Source: SIG440 sp045645485 (GTDB taxonomy: Bacteria > Bacillota > Clostridia > Monoglobales > Monoglobaceae). From it: DNA of 37,573 nt. The stretch's first letter is position 1. Each line of letters starts with the position of its first letter. Of the stretch, positions 24,201 through 32,022 are shown piece by piece. Under the pieces are notes generated by a model, which worked only from the letters and a program-made list of their open reading frames with translations, was not told where the DNA came from and did not search any database. The translations under genes and the position numbers were made by a program. The DNA lies in the NCBI GenBank assembly GCA_045645485.1, contig JAZRIX010000046.1, positions 1-37,573 on the forward strand. Reading direction: 5' to 3'.

Positions 24201-26669
24201 TTATGAAAGCTGTGTTACAACAAACTGTTCATCAGCATAGTCAATTTTTATGCTGTGACCGGACTTGATTTCGCCCGAAAGCATCTTTTCGGCAACCATA
24301 TCTTCGATATCGCTTTGTATTGCTCTGCGTAGAGGACGTGCACCGTAAATGGGGTCAAAGCCTGCGTCGGCGATTCGTTCGATTGCGGTTTCCGTAAATT
24401 CTGTTGTGATTCCGTTTGATACAAGTCTGTCATTGAGGACAGTAAGCATTTTGTGAGTAATCTGCTTTATATCGTCACGGCTCAGCTGACGGAATACAAT
24501 TATATCATCAATACGGTTAAGAAATTCAGGTCGGAAGGCTTTTTTTAGCTCGCCCATAACGTCAGATTTAATTTTGTCATAATCTCTGTCGGTATTTTCT
24601 TCTGCGGAAGCAAAACCGAGGGTTCGGCTTTCGGTAATCATTCTTGCCCCCAGATTTGAGGTCATAATGATTACGGTATTCCGAAAATCAACCCGTCGGC
24701 CCTGTGAGTCGGTAAGAATTCCGTCTTCAAGAATTTGCAGAAGAATGTTGAAAACGTCAGGATGTGCCTTTTCTATTTCGTCAAAAAGAATAACGGAGTA
24801 GGGCTTTCTTCTGACTTTTTCGGTTAGCTGTCCGCCTTCGTCATATCCTACATATCCGGGAGGTGAGCCAACAAGCCTTGACACGGCATGTTTTTCCATA
24901 TATTCGGACATATCAATACGGATAATGGAATCTTCGTCTCCGAACATTGCTTCGGAAAGTGCCTTTGAAAGCTCTGTTTTTCCCACACCTGTAGGACCGA
25001 GGAATATGAATGAGCCAATGGGTCGCTTGGGGTCTTTAAGTCCAACCCTGCCGCGGCGTATTGCCTTTGATACGGCGGTTACAGCTTCGTTCTGACCGAT
25101 TACTCTTTTGTGAAGCTCGTCTTCAAGGCGAAGAAGTCTTTGCCCCTCGCTTTCTTCAATGGCTTTTACGGGAACACCGGTCCATGAAGAAACGATTTCT
25201 GCTATTTCATTGGGAGTTACTTCCACAGCACGGTTGTGACTTTCTGTTTCCCATTCCTTTTTCTGCATACGCAGACTTTCGGTCAGGTTTCTTTCGTCGT
25301 CACGGAGCTTTGCGGCTTTTTCGTATTCCTGAGAAGCTATTGCGGCTTCTTTTTCCTTACGTATAGCTTCTATTTTGTTTTCGGTTTCTTTGAGGTCAGG
25401 AGGAGCGGTAAGCGACTTTATGCGTATACCTGATGCAGCTTCGTCGATAAGGTCAATTGCTTTGTCGGGAAGAAATCTGTCGGGAATGTAGCGTATTGAC
25501 ATTTTTACGGCAGCTTCAATAGCTTCATCTGTGATGGTAACACGGTGATGTGCCTCGTACTTGTCACGGATTCCTTTTAGAATTTCTATGCTTTCTTCAA
25601 TATTGGGTTCATCAAGAATGATGGACTGAAAACGGCGTTCCAATGCAGAATCCTTTTCAATGTGCTTTCTGTATTCCTCCAATGTGGTTGCACCGATAAT
25701 CTGTATTTCGCCTCTTGCAAGAGCAGGCTTCAGAATGTTTGCGGCATCAATTGCACCTTCTGCGGCACCTGCACCGATTATTGTATGGATTTCGTCAATA
25801 AAAAGAATGATATTGCCTGCTTTTCTGATTTCTTCCATAACATTTTTCAAACGTTCTTCAAATTCACCGCGGTATTTTGCCCCTGCAACCATAGAAGAAA
25901 GGTCAAGGGTAATAACCTTTTTATCCTTCAGAATTTCAGGAACAAGACCCTGTACAATTTTTTGTGCAAGACCTTCAGCAACAGCAGTTTTGCCCACGCC
26001 CGGTTCACCAATAAGACAGGGGTTATTTTTTGTTCTTCGGCTCAGAATCTGGATAACACGTTCAATAACGGTGTCACGACCTATAATGGGGTCAAGCTTC
26101 AGTTCTCTTGCCATTTGAGTCAGGTCTCTGCCGAATTTATCAAGGGTCGGTGTTTTTTCGTTTTTAAGTTTTTTTGCTGAACTGTTCATAGCATCGGGAG
26201 CAGGTCCTTCGTCGTGAATTTCGCCAAAGTTGTTCTCCTGCATAAGATTCAGTATGTCAGAATAGAGTTTTTGGGGATTTATGTCAAGGTCAGCAAGAAT
26301 ACGCAGAGCAAGACTCTCGGATTCCCTAAGCAAAGCAATAAGAAGATGCTCTGTTCCGATATAGTTGTGATTCAGTCGTCTTGCTTCTGAATAGCTGTGT
26401 TCAAGTATACTCTTTGTTCTTGGTGTAAAACCGATTGAGCTTGTGTGGAGGGGCTGGTCTGTGCCTACAAAGAATTCAATTTTTGAGATAATTTTGCTTT
26501 CGGTAATTTCATTGTCGGCAAGAACTTTTGCGGCAACACCGTTGCCTTCACGCACAAGACCCAGAAGAAGATGCTCTGTTCCCACATAATTGTGTCCCAT
26601 ATCTATTGCTGATTTTGCCGCAATGTTTATAGCGTTTTTTGCACGTTCTGTAAGTTTTTGTTCAAACAT
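24201..26669 (-). CDS. clpC: ATP-dependent Clp protease ATPase subunit ClpC
   Basis: 822-residue Hsp100 unfoldase. Order: two Clp-N repeats (about 1-145), first AAA+ with Walker A GEPGVGKT (211-218), the M-domain with a UVR-type segment (EKEAAIASQEYEKAAKLRDDE), and second AAA+ with GPTGVGKT. ClpC feeds substrates to ClpP. In Bacillus its N-domain binds phosphoarginine marks made by McsB and needs McsA or MecA as adaptors. It is the last gene of ctsR-mcsA-mcsB-clpC, 24 bp after mcsB, and should be repressed by CtsR. Confidence 0.95.
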   Translation of the reverse strand: MFEQKLTERAKNAINIAAKSAIDMGHNYVGTEHLLLGLVREGNGVAAKVLADNEITESKIISKIEFFVGTDQPLHTSSIGFTPRTKSILEHSYSEARRLNHNYIGTEHLLIALLRESESLALRILADLDINPQKLYSDILNLMQENNFGEIHDEGPAPDAMNSSAKKLKNEKTPTLDKFGRDLTQMARELKLDPIIGRDTVIERVIQILSRRTKNNPCLIGEPGVGKTAVAEGLAQKIVQGLVPEILKDKKVITLDLSSMVAGAKYRGEFEERLKNVMEEIRKAGNIILFIDEIHTIIGAGAAEGAIDAANILKPALARGEIQIIGATTLEEYRKHIEKDSALERRFQSIILDEPNIEESIEILKGIRDKYEAHHRVTITDEAIEAAVKMSIRYIPDRFLPDKAIDLIDEAASGIRIKSLTAPPDLKETENKIEAIRKEKEAAIASQEYEKAAKLRDDERNLTESLRMQKKEWETESHNRAVEVTPNEIAEIVSSWTGVPVKAIEESEGQRLLRLEDELHKRVIGQNEAVTAVSKAIRRGRVGLKDPKRPIGSFIFLGPTGVGKTELSKALSEAMFGDEDSIIRIDMSEYMEKHAVSRLVGSPPGYVGYDEGGQLTEKVRRKPYSVILFDEIEKAHPDVFNILLQILEDGILTDSQGRRVDFRNTVIIMTSNLGARMITESRTLGFASAEENTDRDYDKIKSDVMGELKKAFRPEFLNRIDDIIVFRQLSRDDIKQITHKMLTVLNDRLVSNGITTEFTETAIERIADAGFDPIYGARPLRRAIQSDIEDMVAEKMLSGEIKSGHSIKIDYADEQFVVTQLS

Positions 26670-26693
26670 ATAAAATCAGTCCTTTCTGAATTG

Positions 26694-27704
26694 TTATTGT
26701 AATTTTGCATTCGGACAAAGTCCGTCGGCTATAATTTCTGCACGCTTCAGGTCACGTTCAAGTGCCGTGGTGACGTTGCAGTTTTTGATTATGGTTGCGG
26801 GGAGTGTATCATAAAAGACTTTGCTGAGTGTTTCAAGGTTAATATTTTTGATTATTCCCAGATTTATGCCCCATCTTACATCAGAAAACAAATTCATAGC
26901 TTCTGTGGAAGAAAGAATTCTTGCGTTGGTCAGGATTCCGTATGAACGCATAATTTTGTCTTCAAACTGAAATTTGTTACGGGCATAAAGAGTACGTCCT
27001 GCTTCACGTTCCTTTTCGATAATATCATTGACAAGGTGGCTGAGCTTTTCAATAATTTCTTCTTCTGAAGAACCAAGGGTAACCTGATTGGAAATCTGAA
27101 AAATATTTCCGTAGGCACGGCTTCCCTCACCATAAAGACCCCGTACGGTAATCCCAAGCTTTGACAGCGAACGGATAATGTTTTCCATTCTGCCAAGCTC
27201 GGTAAGTGCAGGAAGATGCATCATAACAGATGCGCGCATACCTGTTCCTGCGTTGGTAGGACAGCAGGTCAGATATCCGAATTCCTGGTGAAAGCCATAA
27301 TCCACACTCTCTTCAAGCAGGTCATCAAGACGGTTGGCTTTTTTCAGACAAGCATCAAGGTCAAGCCCGGGCGTCATTGTCTGGATACGTATATGGTCTT
27401 CTTCGTTGAGCATAATACATTCTGTACAGTCATTGTTGGTAAGAATCCCACATTGCTTTTTGTTCTCAATCATATCTGGACTTGTCAGGTGACATTCAGT
27501 AAGTGCCTGACGTTCGACGGGAGACATTGCAGAAAAGTCAACAAAGGTCATTTCGGGGAGTGCGTTTTTTGCTTTTTGGATAACTTCAACCTGGTTTTCT
27601 TTTGTCATTTTTGAACCAAAGGGAATATTGCGAAGGTTTCTTGCAAGTCGGATTCGTGAAGAAAGAACTACATCGCCTGAAGGTCCGAATTTGGTATACC
27701 ACAT
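26694..27704 (-). CDS. mcsB: Protein arginine kinase McsB
   Basis: 336-residue phosphagen-kinase-like protein that phosphorylates arginines on misfolded proteins and CtsR. Motifs: VVLSSRIRLARNLRNIPF (nucleotide-binding Arg region) and CCPTNAGTGMRASVMMHLPAL with the catalytic-loop Cys. Near the C-terminus Arg317-Asp318..Arg321 matches the RDxxR core of the allosteric phosphoarginine-binding site described in Bacillus McsB. Slightly shorter than Bacillus McsB. It starts 3 bp after the mcsA stop, with AAAGGAG inside the end of mcsA. Confidence 0.94.
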   Translation of the reverse strand: MWYTKFGPSGDVVLSSRIRLARNLRNIPFGSKMTKENQVEVIQKAKNALPEMTFVDFSAMSPVERQALTECHLTSPDMIENKKQCGILTNNDCTECIMLNEEDHIRIQTMTPGLDLDACLKKANRLDDLLEESVDYGFHQEFGYLTCCPTNAGTGMRASVMMHLPALTELGRMENIIRSLSKLGITVRGLYGEGSRAYGNIFQISNQVTLGSSEEEIIEKLSHLVNDIIEKEREAGRTLYARNKFQFEDKIMRSYGILTNARILSSTEAMNLFSDVRWGINLGIIKNINLETLSKVFYDTLPATIIKNCNVTTALERDLKRAEIIADGLCPNAKLQ

Positions 27705-27707
27705 AAA

Positions 27708-28235
27708 TTATTGCTCCTTTCTGTCATTGCTTTCCTTCAATTTCTTGATCTGATCCCGAAGAATTGCGGCTTCTTCAAAATTCTGGTCGTAAATCGCTTT
27801 GCTCAGTTTTGTTTCAAGCTTGTTTATTTTGTCGCTGATGCGTATGAACCTGCCTGAACGTAAAGGGATTTTTCCGGTGTGCTGTATGCTGCCGTGAATT
27901 TGCTTCAGCGGACGTCGGAGATATTCGGGAAAAACTGTATAACAATTGCTGCAACCCGGTTTTCCGTTGCGGAGAAATTCGGAAGTTCCCATACCGCAGA
28001 TTTCACATTTCTTCGGAGAAGAGAGGCTTTGTGCTTTTGACATTGCTGTGTGAGGACTGTTCCAGAAACCGCTGAAAAGACTGTCAAATTCCTGCTCAAG
28101 ACTTTTGTTAAAATCAAAAAGCTCCTGATTATCATTTGCACAGCTGCGGCAAAGATACATCTCTGTTTTTGTACCATTTATTACCTGAGTTATATGTGTG
28201 GTTGCTTCGTTTATATTACATTTTTGACATTTCAT
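27708..28235 (-). CDS. mcsA: McsA, zinc-finger activator of McsB
   Basis: 175 residues. Two Cys4 zinc-binding regions: Cys3-x2-Cys6 with LCRSCAND, then CEICGMG with GCSNCYTVF. A C-terminal UVR motif follows (KLSKAIYDQNFEEAAILRDQIKKL). McsA activates McsB kinase and links it to ClpC. It lies between ctsR and mcsB, with an AAGGAGG ribosome site 7 nt before the ATG. Confidence 0.92.
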   Translation of the reverse strand: MKCQKCNINEATTHITQVINGTKTEMYLCRSCANDNQELFDFNKSLEQEFDSLFSGFWNSPHTAMSKAQSLSSPKKCEICGMGTSEFLRNGKPGCSNCYTVFPEYLRRPLKQIHGSIQHTGKIPLRSGRFIRISDKINKLETKLSKAIYDQNFEEAAILRDQIKKLKESNDRKEQ

Positions 28236-28247
28236 AAAAAAACCTCC

Positions 28248-28691
28248 TTATACAAGATTAATAAGAATGTTCTTGAGCATTTTTGCTCTTACAATATCTC
28301 TTTCAGGTCGCTGGATAATAAGTGAACTGTCGCTTAATGCCGCCATTATAATTTTTGCTTCTTTGTGGGTAATAAGGTCAGCATTGAACAAATCCTGAAC
28401 GACAGCGGTGGAGCTTGATGCGGAAATGTGATTTCCTATGGTTTCTATAAGGTGGACGATATAGTTTTCGTTCTCAGGTGCGGTTCGTGTAATTCTGATG
28501 TATCCGCCGCCGCCCCGTCGGCTTTCTACACTGTAGCCCCTTTCGGGAGAGAATCTTGTTGATATTACGTAGTTTATCTGTGAAGGAACACAGTTGAATC
28601 GGTTTGCAAGCTCATTTCGCTGAAGCTCAATTTCTCGGTTTTCAGCAAGCATTTCTTTGATAAACTCTTCTATTATATTACTGAGTTTCAC
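28248..28691 (-). CDS. ctsR: CtsR heat-shock repressor
   Basis: 147-residue class III stress-gene repressor. N-terminal HTH (ELQRNELANRFNCVPSQINYVISTRFSPERGY) and the glycine-rich wing SRRGGGGYIRI, which acts as the heat sensor; the Arg before the glycines is a site phosphorylated by McsB in Geobacillus. The C-terminal half is the dimer domain. The start is GTG at 28691, with GAGGTG 7 nt upstream. It is first in its operon and has CtsR boxes at its own promoter, so it is autoregulated. Confidence 0.94.
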   Translation of the reverse strand: MKLSNIIEEFIKEMLAENREIELQRNELANRFNCVPSQINYVISTRFSPERGYSVESRRGGGGYIRITRTAPENENYIVHLIETIGNHISASSSTAVVQDLFNADLITHKEAKIIMAALSDSSLIIQRPERDIVRAKMLKNILINLV

Positions 28692-28713
28692 TTTTAATCA
28701 CCTCGTTTTTGAC

Positions 28714-28730
28714 TTTGACTTTCTTTGACC
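28714..28730 (-). promoter_or_regulatory. CtsR operator, downstream of the -10
   Basis: Minus strand GGTCAAA (28730-28724), GAA, AGTCAAA (28720-28714) fits the CtsR consensus RGTCAAA-NAN-RGTCAAA exactly. A third heptad AGTCAAA overlaps at 28714-28708. Confidence 0.92.
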
Positions 28731-28739
28731 TTTAATTAC

Positions 28740-28767
28740 ATTATAACCCGTTAGGGAAATTTGTCAA
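28740..28767 (-). promoter_or_regulatory. ctsR operon promoter
   Basis: Minus strand TTGACA (28767-28762), 16-bp spacer, TATAAT (28745-28740), both hexamers perfect. The start is predicted in the CtsR box region. Confidence 0.85.
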
Positions 28768-28784
28768 TAGTTTTTTTGAAAAAA

Positions 28785-28801
28785 GGTCAGAAAAAGTCAA
28801 A
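28785..28801 (+). promoter_or_regulatory. Second, imperfect CtsR box upstream of the -35
   Basis: Plus strand GGTCAGA (28785-28791), AAA, AGTCAAA (28795-28801): 13 of 14 consensus positions, opposite orientation to the first box, 18 bp upstream of the -35. Confidence 0.55.
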
Positions 28802-28805
28802 AAAA

Positions 28806-28847
28806 TTTTGCAAGTCGAAAAGACGTTGAACTTTTCGACTTGCAAAA
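28806..28847 (-). terminator. Terminator of the LysR gene
   Basis: A perfect 17-bp stem, arms 28806-28822 and 28831-28847 (core GCAAGTCGAAAAG), with an 8-nt loop. It is followed on the minus strand by a T-run and lies 7 bp after the lysR stop. Confidence 0.9.
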
Positions 28848-28853
28848 GACAAA

Positions 28854-29732
28854 TTATTTTTCATTAATAAGGCCAAGAAATGCCTGAGCAGAAAGAGACA
28901 AAGGATAGTGCTTCAGGTATGCGTAACCGATATGCCTTGATGGAAGAGGCGGGTTAAGCTGCATTTTTTTTATAGTACCCTTTTTCAGTTCATTTTTTGC
29001 AAATTCTTCTACAACGCAGGATACACCCAGTTGAATTGATGCAAAACGGATAAGAAGGTCATGAGCGGCAAATTCAACCTGAGGCTTCAGCTCAATATGC
29101 TTGTCTGCAAAGTTTTTGTCGAGATAGCGTCTTGAAGTCGAGTTTGTTTCAAGAAGAATAAGAGGTTCTTTGGCGATTTCCTCCCAGCTGTATAAAGGCT
29201 TTAACGGATGCTTTGCACCGCAAACAAAGATATCGTGAATTTCAAGGCAAGGCTTTATGTGAAGCTCATCATCAGTAACCGGAAGGTTTACAAATGCAAG
29301 TTCAGCTTTGCCTTCTTTTACAGACTGGAGGTTGCGTGAGGTGTAGGAGTTTGCCATTTCGATTCTTATTCCGGGATATTTTGCGTGAAATTTTTCAATA
29401 TACGGAAGAAGATAGTGGGTGGTAATTGTATCTGCCGCCGCAATAACAAGTGAGCCGCTGTCCAGATGGTGCAGTCTTGCGAGAAGTGTTTCGCCCTGTT
29501 CGATAGCCTGCATTGCACTTTCAACCTTTTGGAAAAGAAGTTTTCCTTCATTTGTGAGGGTTACGCCTCTTCTTGAACGGACAAACAATGTGGTGTCCAG
29601 TTCTTTTTCCAATTGATGGATGGATTGAGAGATGGCTGACTGGGAAACATATAAATTGCGGGCGGCTGTTGAAAAGGACTCGTATCTGGCTGTCTCATAA
29701 AAAACTTTATAATAGTCAAGCTTTGCTTTCAT
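28854..29732 (-). CDS. LysR-family transcriptional regulator
   Basis: 292 residues. N-terminal winged HTH (FSTAARNLYVSQSAISQSIHQLEKELDTTLFVRSRRGVTLT, about 15-57), linker helix and a periplasmic-binding-like effector domain (LVIAAADTITTHYLLPYIEKF onward). The effector is not predictable. It is divergent from the CofE-like gene across 155 bp, the classical LysR layout, so that gene is the likely target. GGAG lies 8 nt before the ATG. Confidence 0.88.
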   Translation of the reverse strand: MKAKLDYYKVFYETARYESFSTAARNLYVSQSAISQSIHQLEKELDTTLFVRSRRGVTLTNEGKLLFQKVESAMQAIEQGETLLARLHHLDSGSLVIAAADTITTHYLLPYIEKFHAKYPGIRIEMANSYTSRNLQSVKEGKAELAFVNLPVTDDELHIKPCLEIHDIFVCGAKHPLKPLYSWEEIAKEPLILLETNSTSRRYLDKNFADKHIELKPQVEFAAHDLLIRFASIQLGVSCVVEEFAKNELKKGTIKKMQLNPPLPSRHIGYAYLKHYPLSLSAQAFLGLINEK

Positions 29733-29810
29733 ATAAGTGCTCCTTATTACTGTTGTAAGTATTATCTGCTTTACTTATGTATGAAAATGTATTATAATAG
29801 GTTTGTAAAA

Positions 29811-29847
29811 AATGCTTTCAGCATTATTCCTATGATATTATTATAAT
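29811..29847 (+). promoter_or_regulatory. Candidate LysR-controlled promoter region of the CofE-like gene
   Basis: A perfect -10 TATAAT (29842-29847) has no recognisable -35 at 16-18 bp, as is common for activator-dependent promoters. An inverted repeat AATGC-N5-GCATT (29811-29825) sits where an activator would bind. LysR control is inference. Confidence 0.4.
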
Positions 29848-29887
29848 ATTATCGACTTGAAAAGTCAATAATCAGGAGGTTTGTTTT

Positions 29888-31078
29888 ATGGAAAGAAAAA
29901 CCGGTACAATTTCAAGAGGTATACGTTGTCCTATATTTCGCGAAGGTGATGATATTGCAACTATAGCTGTGAACAGTGTTATTGAAGCGGCAGAAGCTGA
30001 GGGCTTTGAGCTTCGTGACAGAGATGTTGTGGCAATTACCGAGTCGGTTGTTGCACGTGCTCAGGGTAATTATGCATCTGTAGACGCTATTGCAAAAGAT
30101 GTAAAAGCAAAATTAGGCGGAGAAACCGTTGGTGTTATATTCCCTATTCTCAGCCGCAACCGTTTTGCAATTTGTCTCAGAGGTATCGCAAAGGGTTCAA
30201 AAAAAATAGTTCTTATGCTCAACTATCCCAGTGATGAGGTAGGAAATGCCCTTGTTTCTCTTGACCAGCTTGACGAAGCAGGCATCAATCCTTATTCAGA
30301 TGTGCTTACTGAGGAAAAATACCGCGAGCTCTTTGGTGAAAATCCTCATCCTTTTACCGGTGTTGATTATATAAGTTATTACGGAGACCTTATCCGTTCG
30401 TGCGGCGCAGAAGCAGAGATTATTCTTGCAAATGACCCCAGAGTTATTCTGAAGTATACAGACAGTGTTCTCAATTGTGATATTCACAGCCGTGCTCGTA
30501 CCAAGAGAATTCTTCTTGCGGCCGGTGCAAAGCGTGTAGCAGGTCTTGATGATATTCTTACTTCTTCTGTTGACGGCAGTGGTTTTAATTCAAAATACGG
30601 CTTGCTCGGTTCAAACAAATCTACCGAAGATATGGTAAAGCTGTTCCCCAACGAATGCTTTGATATGGTTGAAGATATTCAGAAGCAATTTATGGAACGT
30701 ACCGGAAAGCATATAGAGGTTATGGTATACGGTGACGGTGCATTCAAGGATCCTATGGGAAAAATCTGGGAGCTTGCTGACCCTGTTGTTTCGCCTGCAT
30801 ACACAAAGGGGCTTGAAGGTACACCAAATGAATTGAAACTCAAGTATCTTGCGGACAATGATTTTGCAGAGCTTAAGGGTGAAGAACTTAAAAAGGCAAT
30901 CGAAGGAGCAATCCGCAAAAAAGACGGTGATCTGGTTGGAAATATGGCTTCTCAGGGAACCACCCCCAGACGTCTTACTGACCTTATCGGTTCACTTTGC
31001 GACCTTACAAGCGGTTCGGGTGACAAGGGTACACCTATTGTTCTTGTACAGGGATACTTTGATAATCTTACTGATTAA
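29888..31078 (+). CDS. CofE-like (F420-0:gamma-glutamyl ligase family) protein
   Basis: 396 residues beginning MERKTGTISRGIRCPIFREGDDI. The N-terminal half looks like the CofE/FbiB ligase fold (DRDVVAITESVVARAQGNY, VGVIFPILSRNRFAICLRGI). A longer C-terminal half holds VMVYGDGAFKDPMGKIWELADPVV and GSGDKGTPIVLVQGY. True CofE adds glutamate to coenzyme F420, which Clostridia of this kind are not known to make, so the substrate here is probably different. No F420 gene is nearby. AGGAGG at 29874-29879 precedes the ATG. Confidence 0.75.
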   Translation: MERKTGTISRGIRCPIFREGDDIATIAVNSVIEAAEAEGFELRDRDVVAITESVVARAQGNYASVDAIAKDVKAKLGGETVGVIFPILSRNRFAICLRGIAKGSKKIVLMLNYPSDEVGNALVSLDQLDEAGINPYSDVLTEEKYRELFGENPHPFTGVDYISYYGDLIRSCGAEAEIILANDPRVILKYTDSVLNCDIHSRARTKRILLAAGAKRVAGLDDILTSSVDGSGFNSKYGLLGSNKSTEDMVKLFPNECFDMVEDIQKQFMERTGKHIEVMVYGDGAFKDPMGKIWELADPVVSPAYTKGLEGTPNELKLKYLADNDFAELKGEELKKAIEGAIRKKDGDLVGNMASQGTTPRRLTDLIGSLCDLTSGSGDKGTPIVLVQGYFDNLTD

Positions 31079-31096
31079 TATAAATTGAATAATAAG

Positions 31097-31136
31097 AATA
31101 CCGCAAGGAAGAAAAATCGACCTTGCGGTATTTTTT
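31097..31136 (+). terminator. Terminator of the CofE-like gene
   Basis: AATACCGCAAGG (31097-31108) and CCTTGCGGTATT (31121-31132), 12-bp stem, 12-nt loop, then a T-run to 31136. Repeat copy 2 begins immediately after. Confidence 0.92.
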
Positions 31137-31137
31137 A

Positions 31138-31297
31138 TATAATAGGAATTTACTACTAATCAGTACTAAATTCTATTATACAAAAACAAAATTTAGATTG
31201 CCCGTGCAAAAGTTTCGGCTTTGCCGAAATGCACAGGGGCAAACAAAGCGTTATTACTACGACCGCCGCCTGCGGCGGGCGGCGTAGCCGCTTTGTT
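31138..31297 (+). repeat. Dispersed three-hairpin repeat, copy 2
   Basis: Hairpin 1: imperfect arms 31138-31156 and 31162-31180 (TATAATAG.AATTTA). Hairpin 2: 31200-31240, outer GCCC/GGGC, then GTGCA/TGCAC and TTTCGGC/GCCGAAA. Hairpin 3: AACAAAGCG (31242-31250) with CGCTTTGTT (31289-31297), CTACG (31257-31261) with CGTAG (31283-31287), and CCGCCGC/GCGGCGG at the tip. It lies between the CofE terminator and the DUF1836 stop codon. Confidence 0.85.
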
Positions 31298-31314
31298 CTT
31301 GGTTCGTGATGTGT

Positions 31315-31875
31315 TTATTCATTCTGAAGATGTGTAATTTTTTCGGTCAGCAATTTGAAAAGATTTGCCGAAACCGACACCTGCATAATAAGGTCGTTCA
31401 TTCTGTCCTGATTGTCGCCTTCGAGGGTGAAAATAGGATCTGCCACAGTGCGTGTCTGACTTAAAACATAGTTGAATGCTGTATGTTGGTTTTTTACAAA
31501 AGAATCGTAAGTGTTTTTGACTTCATCATCGTCAAGGTCAACGGGAATAATCTGTTGAATGGTGGACATATCCAGAGTCTGCTTGAGTGTGCATATAATC
31601 AAAAGATACGCAAGATGTATTTTTGAATATCTCTTTTTTTGGGGTGACGGTATAATCCGAAGCTTTACATAATTGTTTATCATAGACGAGGTTATGGGGC
31701 GGTTAAAACCGATAGCTGTGCTGGGAACTTCGAGATATTTTGTCACAACTGACACCACCTGATCCATATACAAATCAATATCAGGCAACAAATCCCAGCT
31801 GGGAAGGGAATAGTTTGTCAGTTCGTGTTCAATTTCTGTGAATGCAGAGATTAGTTTTTCCTTTTTTATATACAT
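31315..31875 (-). CDS. DUF1836 putative MerR-like transcriptional regulator
   Basis: 186 residues matching DUF1836, a Firmicutes family with a MerR-like winged HTH: ITSSMINNYVKLRIIPSPQKKRYSKIHLAYLLIICTLK is the DNA-binding segment (about 60-98). The C-terminal part is helical with no known ligand site. Divergent from an acyl-CoA ligase gene across 147 bp containing back-to-back promoters and inverted repeats, so regulation of that gene and of itself is likely. The ribosome site is weak. Confidence 0.75.
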   Translation of the reverse strand: MYIKKEKLISAFTEIEHELTNYSLPSWDLLPDIDLYMDQVVSVVTKYLEVPSTAIGFNRPITSSMINNYVKLRIIPSPQKKRYSKIHLAYLLIICTLKQTLDMSTIQQIIPVDLDDDEVKNTYDSFVKNQHTAFNYVLSQTRTVADPIFTLEGDNQDRMNDLIMQVSVSANLFKLLTEKITHLQNE

Positions 31876-31910
31876 ATCAAAACCGTCTTTCTTTTTGAGT
31901 ATTTGTTTTA

Positions 31911-31939
31911 ATTATACTCCAAATTGGAATAAGTTTCAA
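31911..31939 (-). promoter_or_regulatory. Promoter of the DUF1836 gene
   Basis: Minus strand TTGAAA (31939-31934), 17-bp spacer, TATAAT (31916-31911). The spacer contains the short palindrome TCCAA-A-TTGGA (31918-31928). Confidence 0.7.
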
Positions 31940-31947
31940 GATATTTC

Positions 31948-31995
31948 TTGACAAAATTATGAAAATGTGTTAATCTGGTATTAAATACTAGATTA
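31948..31995 (+). promoter_or_regulatory. Acyl-CoA ligase promoter overlapped by an inverted repeat
   Basis: TTGACA (31948-31953), 17 bp, TAATCT (31971-31976). The -10 is the first part of an inverted repeat, TAATCTGGTAT (31971-31981) and ATACTAGATTA (31985-31995), matching at 10 of 11 positions. This is a good operator candidate for the divergent DUF1836 regulator. Confidence 0.6.
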
Positions 31996-32022
31996 GCACG
32001 TATTAAAGAATGGAGAGGTATT

